NCBI RefSeq assembly: GCF_025685395.1
Contig: NZ_JAGSYA010000004.1
Location: forward strand, 2,356,001-2,420,000
Length of the DNA: 64,000 bases
From: Terriglobus tenax
GTDB lineage: Bacteria > Acidobacteriota > Terriglobia > Terriglobales > Acidobacteriaceae
Direction of reading: 5' to 3'
The position numbers and the translations under genes were made by a program. The number at the start of each line of letters is the position of its first letter. Position 1 is the stretch's first letter. The notes beneath the pieces are model-generated. The model was not told the origin of the DNA, did not search any database, and was given only the letters and a program-made list of their open reading frames with translations. Positions 17,450 to 25,130 of the stretch are shown in pieces.

Positions 17450-17995
17450 CTAGAACTCGATTCCCCGCTGCGCCAGGATGCCCTTCTGATAGGCGTGCTT
17501 CACCTCGCGCATCTCGGTGACGGTGTCGGCCAGCTCTACCAGCGACGGGTGCGCATTGCGCCCCGTCAGGATGACATGCACCATCTCCGGGCGCTGCTTC
17601 AGGGCTTCCACGACCGGCTCGGGGGCCAGCATCCCATAGCTGATCACGTAGTTGATCTCGTCCAGAACGACCATGTCCCAGTCGCCGGAGAGAAGTGCTT
17701 CCCGGCACATTGCCCAGCCCTCTTCCACCATGCGCAGGTCTTCCGGATCGGTCTCCGCCCCGCCTACCTTCACAAAGCCGCGGCCCAACTGCCTGATCTG
17801 GAAGTCTTCGCCAAAGGTGGCAATCGAGTCCTGTTCGCCATGGTGCCAGCTTCCCTTCAGGAACTGCAGCACCAGCACCCGCATACCGTTTCCGGCGGCA
17901 CGCAGCGCTGTTCCCAGGGCTGCGGTGGTCTTGCCCTTGCCCGGGCCGGTGTTAATGAGGACCAGACCTCGTTTCGAGGAGGCGTCTTCGTTCAT
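17450..17995 (-). CDS. cobO: Cob(I)yrinic acid a,c-diamide adenosyltransferase
   Basis: A 181-residue BtuR/CobO-type enzyme that transfers the adenosyl group of ATP to the cobalt of corrinoids, giving adenosylcobalamin. The P-loop is NTGPGKGKTTAALG near the N-terminus, followed by VLVLQFLKG, the acidic DMVVLDEINY and VILTGRNAHPSLVELAD, all characteristic of the family. The ATG at 17995 fits the gap after rlmH; an upstream start at 18031 would overlap it. It could serve the adenosylcobalamin-dependent EutBC encoded 38 kb away. No other cobalamin synthesis gene is in the window. Confidence 0.95.
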   Translation of the reverse strand: MNEDASSKRGLVLINTGPGKGKTTAALGTALRAAGNGMRVLVLQFLKGSWHHGEQDSIATFGEDFQIRQLGRGFVKVGGAETDPEDLRMVEEGWAMCREALLSGDWDMVVLDEINYVISYGMLAPEPVVEALKQRPEMVHVILTGRNAHPSLVELADTVTEMREVKHAYQKGILAQRGIEF

Positions 17996-17999
17996 ACTG

Positions 18000-18443
18000 C
18001 TAGTGTCCGCTGTGGTACGGGTGCCCGGCAAGGATAGTGAAGGCGCGGTACACCTGCTCCGCCAGCACCAGTCGCGCCAGCTGGTGCGGCAGTGTCATCC
18101 GGCCCAGGGAGAGCGTCATACCCGCCAGCTTCAGTGTGGCCGGCGACCAGCCGTCCGGAGGCCCAATGGCCAGCAGCGCCCGTCGCTTGCCGCCGTCGCG
18201 TGCCTGCCCCAGTTCGGCGGCAAATTCTTCTGATGTCAAGAGCTTTCCCCGGCTGTCCAGCAGGATGACAAGCACGGCGCCATCGCGCCTCTCACGCTCC
18301 ACCCGCTCCACAAACTCTTTTTCTGACTTCAGCGCGATCTCATCCACGGGGGCAAACCGGGTGGTGCGGCGCAGATATTCCGCCACCTGGGTGTCCACGG
18401 TGCGGTCAGAACCGGCGGCGATCGTGACAAAAGAGAGCTTCAC
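18000..18443 (-). CDS. rlmH: 23S rRNA (pseudouridine1915-N3)-methyltransferase RlmH
   Basis: A SPOUT methyltransferase of about 147 residues that methylates pseudouridine 1915 in helix 69 of 23S rRNA on the assembled 70S ribosome. I place the start at the GTG at 18441-18443, giving MKLSFVTIAAG, which matches the family start; a TTG at 18461 would add six residues. The SAM-binding trefoil-knot signature is visible: LLAIGPPDGW, LSLGRMTLPHQLARLVLAEQ and the terminal GHPYHSGH. The usual GG before the proline (IGGPDG) reads GP here. It is first in a tight cluster, with cobO starting 4 bp downstream. Confidence 0.95.
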   Translation of the reverse strand: MKLSFVTIAAGSDRTVDTQVAEYLRRTTRFAPVDEIALKSEKEFVERVERERRDGAVLVILLDSRGKLLTSEEFAAELGQARDGGKRRALLAIGPPDGWSPATLKLAGMTLSLGRMTLPHQLARLVLAEQVYRAFTILAGHPYHSGH

Positions 18444-18575
18444 AATTGCGGATTCATCCAATTTTCAATAGCAGGAATTGTGAACATTCCATAAATCATA
18501 TAACCAAGGGTGAATTTGCTCATCGTTTTGGATGGGAAGCCCCGTGTATGCAAGCGTTTGCAGCTTTCCGCGGGA

Positions 18576-18593
18576 TTGGCATAAGTATTGCTA
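18576..18593 (+). promoter_or_regulatory. Candidate sigma-54 promoter for the third Oar-like receptor
   Basis: TTGGCATAAGTATTGCTA has GG and GC separated by exactly ten bases, as in the -24/-12 element of sigma-54 promoters. It lies about 120 bp upstream of the receptor start, in an AT-richer spacer (18444-18711) that contains no other gene I can support. Confidence 0.55.
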
Positions 18594-18711
18594 CACCGAT
18601 GTCCATCTAAAAATCTGGCGAGTGAGCCCAAATTAAGCACGACCTAAGACTAATAAAAGCTCACAAAAACAGAATTTCCCATAACCCCATTTCGGGAGAT
18701 GCGCTGAACCT

Positions 18712-21700
18712 ATGAAGAAGCTTTTCACTTTTGTAATCCTCTTTGGGCTGGTCCTCTGCACAGGCCCCTTGAAGGCCCAGACAACTGCTGGTCTGGGTAC
18801 GATCGTTGGAACCGTAACGGACCCCTCCAAGGCGGCGGTTACCGGTGCCACGGTTACGCTGACTAACACGCTTACGGGCGAGACCCGTACCGCTACCACC
18901 AATTCTCAGGGTGGTTATCAGTTTCTGAATCTGCGCGTTACCTCTGGTTACAACGTCAAGGTTGAAGCTTCGGGCTTCTCCTCGTCCGAGATCAAGAACA
19001 TTACGACCTCTGTAGGCACCGCGACCAGCGAAGATGTAACGCTGTCGGTCGGTTCGGAGTCGGTTGTTGTCTCCGTAGAAGGCGGAAGCGCCGAGCAGGT
19101 GCAGACCGAGACCTCCGCAATGTCGCAGGTCGTCGATTCTTCTGTCTGGAAGAGCTCCCCGCTTGAATCGCGTACCCAGAACGAGTTTGTTTCGCTCGTA
19201 GCCGGTGCAAGCCCTGACAGCGGTGCAACCGGCCGTGGTTTCGCCGTGAACGGCGCCCGTACGGGTACCGGTAACTTCCTCGTCGATGGTTTTGATAACA
19301 ATGACCAGGGCCAGGGCGGGGGCGGCTTCACCTTCGGCCGCGGCGGCGCTGTGACCTCCATCTCCCCGGATGCCATCCAGGAGTATCGCGTTCTGACGCA
19401 CGTTCCTCCCGCAGAGTATGGCCGCGCAGGCGGTTTCGCGACGGATACCGTGCTGAAGTCCGGTACCAACCAGTGGCATGGCTCGCTGTTTGAGTACAAC
19501 CGTATTCAGACGCTGGCGGCTAACAGCTACTTCTCCAACCAGAACGGCCTGCGCGATCACCGCGTCCGTAACCAGTTCGGCGGCTCCATTGGCGGACCGA
19601 TCTTCAAGGACAAGACCTTCTTCTTCGCGACCCTGGAAGTTCACCGCTTCCGCGAGGGAACTCCCTCGGTCGTAACCGCCACCACGCAGCAGTTCCTGAA
19701 TTTTGTCGGCAGCGGTGCGTACCGCACCTTCATGGAAGGCACCACGCAGCAGAACACCGCGGTTACGACTGACAGCGACGGGAATCACTTTGCTCAGGTG
19801 GGCGCATGCCCTCTGAATCTGGGCAGCCCTTCGGGCTCCAATTGGGTAGGTGGAAACTGCGCCGGAGCGCTGACGAATTCCGGTACACAGGGTCCTGTCT
19901 TTAGGGCGCTGCTGGCGAAGTATCCCAGTTCGTTCCCTCTTGCTACGTCTGGTTTCAGCAATATCGCGCAGGGTCTTCTCTCGTCGAACGGTTGCTACAA
20001 CGCTGCCTGCGACCAGACCATCACCACGTTGTTCCCGGTTCCGGTGTATGGACTTGCCGGCATTGTGTCCTCGCAGACTACGAACCAGAACCGCGGCAGC
20101 ATGAAGATCGACCACAAGCTGACCGACAAGGACCAGCTGGCGTTCACCTACATTGTTGATCTGTACAACAGCGCCTTCAACAATGGCGGTGGCGACTCCA
20201 CGCCTGGACCGGCTTATAACAATATCGGCGGTTCGCAGATCTTTGGCACGACCTGGACGCGTACCTGGACTCCGCGCCTGATCACGATGGCAAAGGCCAG
20301 CTATCTCCGTCACGTGTCTAACTTCTCTGCCCCTGGAACAGAGGGCGTTCCTTCCATCTACGCCGCCGATTCGCTGTCGACCGGCTTTGGTGCAACGGCT
20401 GGCTTCCCGCAGTACTTCACGGATAACCAGTTCGCCTATGAAGGTTCCGTAACCCGCAGCGCAGGAACGCATACCATCAAGGGCGGTTTCCGCTTCGTTC
20501 GTACACGGAACGGTTCGTCGTTCTATAACGATGTGAACGGAACCGTGATCCCATGGTCGGTGGAAGGTCTTGCGACCGACGGCCTGGCGGATCAGGACCA
20601 GTTGAACGCTATCCTGGGTGGCCCGTCGACTCTTGGCAGCCTCTACATGGCCAGCGCCTCGCTGGATCCAACCACCAATTCTGCTCCGGATCCGTATCGT
20701 GGCTATCGCGCGAAGGAGTTTGCGGCCTACATCCAGGATGACTGGAAGGCCAACAGCCGCCTGACCCTGAACTATGGCGTCCGTTGGGAGTACTTCGGAC
20801 CGCCGCATAACTTCAAGAAGGGCTTCGATTCCAACGTTTACTTTGGAAACTTCGGAACCCCAACGGCGACCGGCAACCCCAACCTGCCGAACACACCGCT
20901 GCTCGCTGCCACACAGGGCGCATCCTTCATCCAGAAGGACAGCGATATCTGGAACAAGGACACGAACAACTTTGCCCCGCGTGTTGGTCTGGCGTATGAC
21001 ACCATGGGCAACGGCAAGCTGGTTCTGCGTGCCGGCTTCGGTATCGGCTACGACCGCCTGTACAACAACGTCTATGAAAACATCCGCTTCAACGCTCCTC
21101 GCTTTGTCGATAACGCGTATGGCTATGGTGCGGGTTCGGGTGTTATCGGCTCCACGCTGCGCAGCCAGGTCTACCAGGCTCCGTTCACTGGCAATGCTGC
21201 CCTGGCCGTCGCCGGCGCCAAGCCGGTACCGCGTCACATTGACCAGCGCCTTGTAACCGCTTACTACGAGCAGGCTCACCTGAGCGTAGAGACGGGCTTC
21301 AAGGGCTATGTCCTGGAAGCTGCGTATGTTGGTACATTCGGCCGCAAACTGATTGGCCTGATGAACATCAACACCTTTGAAGGCCGCGTTGCCTGCCCCG
21401 CCGGTGTTACCGGTACGCAGCAGACGAAGTGCGCCGCACAGGGTTACCCGAACGGTTACAGCACGGCTCGTCCGACTTCCGTCTTCAACAACGACAACTT
21501 CCGTACGAACCTGTTTGGCTCCAACTACAACGGTGGCCAGGTCAGCCTTCGTAAGAGCTACGCGAAGGGCGTCCAGCTGTTGGCGAACTACACCTACTCC
21601 AAGGCGATGGACCAGATCTCGGATGTGTTCACCGTCAAGGGTGGCGCAACCGGCATCGTTTCGCCTTACAATCCGCGCTACCAGTATGGCGCGGCTGACT

Positions 21701-22245
21701 TTGACGTTCGCCACAACCTGGTTGTGACCTCGAACATCGAGTCGCAGTGGAAGAAGAACAACCTACTGCTGGGTGGCTGGGCTGTGTCGCCGATCTTCAA
21801 GTGGCGCAGCGGTACGCCGATCTACATCAAGAACGGTTCGAGCACCTACGATCCGAACAAGGATGGCGTGACCGGTGTGGAACTGGCGGTTTATCGTGGC
21901 ACGGGCAATCCGCGCAACTCGATCAACCACAATGTCAGCCCGGCAGAAGGCTTCATTACGGCCGGAACCTGGGGCCAGTACACCTGCCCGACTACCTGGT
22001 GCGATGTTCCGGTGCAGCGTAACAGCATCTACGGACCGCGTTACATCAACCTGGACCTCGGTGCAATCAAGCGCTTCCACATCACGGAGCGTCACACGTT
22101 CACCTTCCAGGCGAGCTTCTTCAACATCTTCAACCACACCAACTTCGATAACCCGATTGGCGACACCAACAACGCCAACTTCGGTAAGTCCACCTCGGCC
22201 GCTGATCCGCGTATCACGCAGATGAGCCTGCGGTACGATTTCTAA
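18712..22245 (+). CDS. Oar-like TonB-dependent receptor
   Basis: A 1177-residue outer-membrane receptor, the longest of the three. Signal peptide 1-23 (LFTFVILFGLVLCTGPLKAQ), CarboxypepD_reg domain about 30-110 (GTIVGTVTDPSKAAVTGATV, NVKVEASGFSSSEI), plug about 125-260 with ARTGTGNFLVDGFDNNDQG and GRAGGFATDTVLKSGTNQWH, then the barrel ending RITQMSLRYDF with terminal Phe. The plug has a Gly-rich insertion (GQGGGGFTFGRGGAV). Unlike the other two it has a sigma-54-like promoter, so it may be turned on by a specific activator. A bidirectional terminator follows the stop. Confidence 0.92.
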   Translation: MKKLFTFVILFGLVLCTGPLKAQTTAGLGTIVGTVTDPSKAAVTGATVTLTNTLTGETRTATTNSQGGYQFLNLRVTSGYNVKVEASGFSSSEIKNITTSVGTATSEDVTLSVGSESVVVSVEGGSAEQVQTETSAMSQVVDSSVWKSSPLESRTQNEFVSLVAGASPDSGATGRGFAVNGARTGTGNFLVDGFDNNDQGQGGGGFTFGRGGAVTSISPDAIQEYRVLTHVPPAEYGRAGGFATDTVLKSGTNQWHGSLFEYNRIQTLAANSYFSNQNGLRDHRVRNQFGGSIGGPIFKDKTFFFATLEVHRFREGTPSVVTATTQQFLNFVGSGAYRTFMEGTTQQNTAVTTDSDGNHFAQVGACPLNLGSPSGSNWVGGNCAGALTNSGTQGPVFRALLAKYPSSFPLATSGFSNIAQGLLSSNGCYNAACDQTITTLFPVPVYGLAGIVSSQTTNQNRGSMKIDHKLTDKDQLAFTYIVDLYNSAFNNGGGDSTPGPAYNNIGGSQIFGTTWTRTWTPRLITMAKASYLRHVSNFSAPGTEGVPSIYAADSLSTGFGATAGFPQYFTDNQFAYEGSVTRSAGTHTIKGGFRFVRTRNGSSFYNDVNGTVIPWSVEGLATDGLADQDQLNAILGGPSTLGSLYMASASLDPTTNSAPDPYRGYRAKEFAAYIQDDWKANSRLTLNYGVRWEYFGPPHNFKKGFDSNVYFGNFGTPTATGNPNLPNTPLLAATQGASFIQKDSDIWNKDTNNFAPRVGLAYDTMGNGKLVLRAGFGIGYDRLYNNVYENIRFNAPRFVDNAYGYGAGSGVIGSTLRSQVYQAPFTGNAALAVAGAKPVPRHIDQRLVTAYYEQAHLSVETGFKGYVLEAAYVGTFGRKLIGLMNINTFEGRVACPAGVTGTQQTKCAAQGYPNGYSTARPTSVFNNDNFRTNLFGSNYNGGQVSLRKSYAKGVQLLANYTYSKAMDQISDVFTVKGGATGIVSPYNPRYQYGAADFDVRHNLVVTSNIESQWKKNNLLLGGWAVSPIFKWRSGTPIYIKNGSSTYDPNKDGVTGVELAVYRGTGNPRNSINHNVSPAEGFITAGTWGQYTCPTTWCDVPVQRNSIYGPRYINLDLGAIKRFHITERHTFTFQASFFNIFNHTNFDNPIGDTNNANFGKSTSAADPRITQMSLRYDF

Positions 22246-22267
22246 CTCGAAGTCATCAACCAACAGA

Positions 22268-22294
22268 AAGGCCGCCCGAAAGGGCGGCCTTTTT
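22268..22294. terminator. Bidirectional intrinsic terminator
   Basis: AAGGCCGCCC, loop GAAA, GGGCGGCCTT is a perfect 10-bp stem with a T-run on the plus side and an A-run on the other. It sits between the convergent stops of the receptor (22245) and rsfS (22318) and can serve both. Confidence 0.9.
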
Positions 22295-22317
22295 GCTTTC
22301 TGGAGCCGGAAATCAGC

Positions 22318-22881
22318 CTAGCGCTTCTTCGCGGCTTTCTTTACAGCTTTCCTGGCAACTGTCTTCTTCACAGCAGCCTTTTTCACCACGGCCTTCTTGG
22401 CAACAGTTTTCTTTGCTGGAGCCTTCTTCGCCGCGGCCTTTGTTGCCGTTTTCTTTACGGCTTTCTTGGCTACGGTCTTTTTCGCGCGTACAGCCTTCGA
22501 CTTCGCCGCCAGATCCTCGTGCATCTCCGCAACGGAGATCGTCGTGGCCGACTTGCGCAGCCGCTCCAGGCCGTAGAACTCACGCTTCTCCGGGGAGAAG
22601 ATGTGGACGATGAAGTCCACATAATCCATCAGGATCCATTCGGCCTGCTTGCGGCCTTCGACCGAGTTCGGATACACACCGAACTGGCGCTTCAGCTGCA
22701 GCTCAATCTCGTCTGAGATGGCGTCGTTCTGGCGCTCGTTGGTGCCGTTGCAGATCAGGAAGTAGTCGCACAGACCGCTCTCTGAGGGGTCAAGCTCGAG
22801 GATACGGATGTCCTCAGCCTTCTTGCTGTCGGCCGCTTCCGCTGCGGCCAGAACCAATTGCTTGCTCTCGTTGGTCGCCAT
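22318..22881 (-). CDS. rsfS: Ribosomal silencing factor RsfS with histone-like Lys/Ala tail
   Basis: A 187-residue protein. Residues 1 to about 118 are a complete RsfS/Iojap domain (ILELDPSESGLCDYFLICNG, KQAEWILMDYVDFIVHIFSP, YGLERLW-like YGLERLR), which binds L14 and blocks subunit joining in starvation. The last 60 or so residues are a low-complexity tail of KKAVKKT, KKAPAKKTV and KKAAVKK units resembling histone H1 C-termini, unlike the usual 105-130-residue RsfS. The tail has strong positive charge and could bind rRNA or DNA. It is the last gene of the minus-strand run that includes nadD, its usual neighbour. Confidence 0.93.
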   Translation of the reverse strand: MATNESKQLVLAAAEAADSKKAEDIRILELDPSESGLCDYFLICNGTNERQNDAISDEIELQLKRQFGVYPNSVEGRKQAEWILMDYVDFIVHIFSPEKREFYGLERLRKSATTISVAEMHEDLAAKSKAVRAKKTVAKKAVKKTATKAAAKKAPAKKTVAKKAVVKKAAVKKTVARKAVKKAAKKR

Positions 22882-22941
22882 TCTTCTCCTTCAGTACATC
22901 CTCAAGGATAGGACATCGTACCGAATCGCGCAGGTTTCCTG

Positions 22942-23406
22942 CTAGCCATGTTTTGGTGGCTGGTAATTGCCTGCCGGTGGACGAAAGGCAATGGCCAGCC
23001 GGTTCCAGGTATTGATCTGGGTGATCGCCAGGGTCAGCCGGACAATCTCGCCCTCAGTGAACTGCGCCTTCACCTGCGCGTAGACGGCATCGGGAGCGTG
23101 TCCCTGCTGGATATTGGTGATCGCCTCGGTCCAGGCCAGGGCTGCCTGCTCGCGGGGGGTGAAGAAGGTGGTCTCGCGCCATGCGTCCAGGGCGAATAGC
23201 CGCTGCGTGGTCTCGCCGGCGGCCATGGCGTCCTTGCTATGCATGTCGATGCAGAAGGCGCAGCCATTCAGCTGCGATGAGCGCATCTTCACCAGCTCCA
23301 TCAGGCTGGCTTCCAGCCCGCTGTTGTTGATCACGTGTCCAAGCTGCGTCAGGGCCTTCAAGCCTTCAGGAAACGCTGCCGGGTAGTTGATGCGTTGTTC
23401 GTGCAT
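22942..23406 (-). CDS. AhpD-like carboxymuconolactone decarboxylase family protein
   Basis: A 154-residue alkylhydroperoxidase AhpD-core protein. The redox motif is GCAFCIDMHSKDA, with the CxxC and following His typical of the peroxidase subgroup, preceded by LMELVKMRSSQLN. The C-terminal half has FTEGEIVRLTLAITQINTWNRLA, the usual helix ending in N-R. It would reduce peroxides or act as an oxidative-stress protein, probably as an oligomer. It lies 12 bp downstream of the phosphoesterase gene and is likely co-transcribed with it. Confidence 0.9.
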   Translation of the reverse strand: MHEQRINYPAAFPEGLKALTQLGHVINNSGLEASLMELVKMRSSQLNGCAFCIDMHSKDAMAAGETTQRLFALDAWRETTFFTPREQAALAWTEAITNIQQGHAPDAVYAQVKAQFTEGEIVRLTLAITQINTWNRLAIAFRPPAGNYQPPKHG

Positions 23407-23418
23407 GGGTGTTTCTCC

Positions 23419-24465
23419 TTACTTCGCCGGCGGTACGACTGTCTGCGAGGTGTACCAACTGGCATCTACACTCTGGATGCCGGCCGGGCTGATGGTGACT
23501 CGCAAAAATCCGCGGGCCTGGTCTGCCGTGTTCAGCTGGTATTTGCCGCTGAGCGGAGGCGCAACGCGGGTCTTCGCGGCAACGCAGGGATTGACCGCCA
23601 GCGCATTGTCGACGCCAGCATACGTCGACAATGCGCTGTCATGGAAGTGCCCGGTGAAGATGCCGATGACCTTCGGCCCGCATGCGGTCTGCTCCCAGTC
23701 CTTGCGCAGCGCGTCGTCAATGTCCCACACGGGATGCTTGCGGTAGGGATCGATCAGGTCAGGCGCATGGGTGAAGATGACCAGAGGCTGCGGCGAGTCG
23801 TCAGCCAGATCGCCGATCAGGCTGATCTGCTCGTGCGGGCAGTTGATCGGCTCTGGCGCTATGCCGCAGGGCGAGGCAAAGTTGTCCTTTGACTTGATGC
23901 TGACCGTATCCATGCCTGCAAACCGCAGGCCGCGGATGACAAAGGCGTTCCTGGTCAACAGAGGATAGACCTCCGCACCATGCTTGACCTTCATACGCTC
24001 CTGCAGCAACGCCAGGAAGCAGCTGAAGCGGCTGGCGTCGGCGATGCGTTCGTGGATGACGTCGTTGTTGCCGGCGACGAAGAAGATGCGTGTGACCTTC
24101 AGCGGCGCCAGCAGGTCGGCCACCTCCTCCACGGCGTTGTCCAGGCGAAACGGCGGCAGCCCCTCGGCGTCCAGCGGCACGGGTGTTGCCGCGCAGCGTG
24201 ACTGCGAAAAGTCCACATTCTGCAGGCCAAGATCGCCGGTGAAGACGGCGAAGTCCGGATGGAAGTCACTGGCGTTCATAGCGGCGATGGCCCAGCGAAA
24301 GGCGCGGCGATCGTCGGCGGCTACCTTGAAGGCCTCCTCGCGCGGCATCTTGTCGCCGTCGTCGAACAGGTGCGCGTCCGTGAACTGGAAGAAGCGTACC
24401 GGCTCCTGCGTGTGGAGCGTTGAGCAGGCGAACACGAGCAGCAGCAGGGAGAAAAGACGTTTCAC
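23419..24465 (-). CDS. Secreted calcineurin-like metallophosphoesterase
   Basis: A 348-residue protein with signal peptide 1-19 (LFSLLLLVFACSTLHTQ). The metallophosphoesterase motifs are all present in order: DAH in QFTDAHLFDDG, GDLG in VFTGDLG, GNND in VAGNNDVIH, an internal His in IFTHAPDL and GHFH in GIFTGHFHDS. A dinuclear metal centre is therefore expected. The substrate is unknown. It sits 9 bp after nadD and 12 bp before the AhpD-like gene, interrupting the common nadD-rsfS adjacency. Confidence 0.9.
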   Translation of the reverse strand: MKRLFSLLLLVFACSTLHTQEPVRFFQFTDAHLFDDGDKMPREEAFKVAADDRRAFRWAIAAMNASDFHPDFAVFTGDLGLQNVDFSQSRCAATPVPLDAEGLPPFRLDNAVEEVADLLAPLKVTRIFFVAGNNDVIHERIADASRFSCFLALLQERMKVKHGAEVYPLLTRNAFVIRGLRFAGMDTVSIKSKDNFASPCGIAPEPINCPHEQISLIGDLADDSPQPLVIFTHAPDLIDPYRKHPVWDIDDALRKDWEQTACGPKVIGIFTGHFHDSALSTYAGVDNALAVNPCVAAKTRVAPPLSGKYQLNTADQARGFLRVTISPAGIQSVDASWYTSQTVVPPAK

Positions 24466-24474
24466 AACGTCAGT

Positions 24475-25074
24475 CTATCGGTAGAGCGCCTGCTCTTCGA
24501 TGAACTTAAGTACCCTGGATGGAATGGCCACAGGTCGCTCTCCACGGGCCAGTGCTTCGCGTAGCGCGGTGGCGGAGACAGGCACGTCCACCTCGGCCAG
24601 CAGGTGAACCCGCTCGCGCTGCCGTGGCGTAAGCCCCATGGAAGCGATCTTCGAAAGCTCAAATCCCGGGCGCGAAACAACAATCCATTCGGCCAGCTCC
24701 AGCAGCCGCTCGGGCTGCTTCCAGCGGAGAAGGTCCAGAAAGCTGTCCGCGCCGACAATGTTCCACCATGCGCAGTCAGGGTGCTCCGCCGCCAGCGCCT
24801 GCAACAGGTCAACGGTGTAGTTTGCCTGCCCGTCGCTGCGCGGAGCGTCGGCGTTACTTGCGGAAAAACGCGGATCCATCTCGCAGGTGAGCTGCACCAT
24901 GGCAAGCCGTTGCGCATAGCTCGCCGAAGGAGGGCGGGACTTCAACGGTTGATGGCCGACAGGCATCCACCAGACAGCATCCAGGGCAAAGGCATCCACG
25001 GCAGCGCACGCCACGGCGACGTGACCAATGTGCGGAGGATCGAAGGTTCCACCGAAGATGCCGATGCGCTGCAT
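24475..25074 (-). CDS. nadD: Nicotinate-nucleotide adenylyltransferase
   Basis: A 199-residue enzyme that adenylates nicotinate mononucleotide in NAD synthesis. The nucleotidyltransferase motif GGTFDPPHIGH is at residues 8-18, WWMPVGHQPLK follows, and the second signature is VPVSATALREAL (the ISST/SR motif, here SATALR). IVGADSFLDLLRWKQPERLL is the typical substrate region. Full length for the family. It is upstream of the phosphoesterase, AhpD-like and rsfS genes on the same strand. Confidence 0.96.
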   Translation of the reverse strand: MQRIGIFGGTFDPPHIGHVAVACAAVDAFALDAVWWMPVGHQPLKSRPPSASYAQRLAMVQLTCEMDPRFSASNADAPRSDGQANYTVDLLQALAAEHPDCAWWNIVGADSFLDLLRWKQPERLLELAEWIVVSRPGFELSKIASMGLTPRQRERVHLLAEVDVPVSATALREALARGERPVAIPSRVLKFIEEQALYR

Positions 25075-25130
25075 GGTATGGAGAGTTTATCCGGTGTGGA
25101 AGGTTCCCGAAGAAAAGGGGATGGAGCCCG

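Noticed and set aside
18440-18640. 66-codon minus frame in the spacer before the third receptor
   Set aside because: No homology-like features, overlaps the rlmH start and the sigma-54-like site; probably chance.
18661-21714. Long antisense open frame (1017 codons) opposite the third Oar-like receptor
   Set aside because: It is the complement of a strongly coding gene with GC-biased third positions; the translation is Arg/Val/Gly-rich with no recognisable domain.
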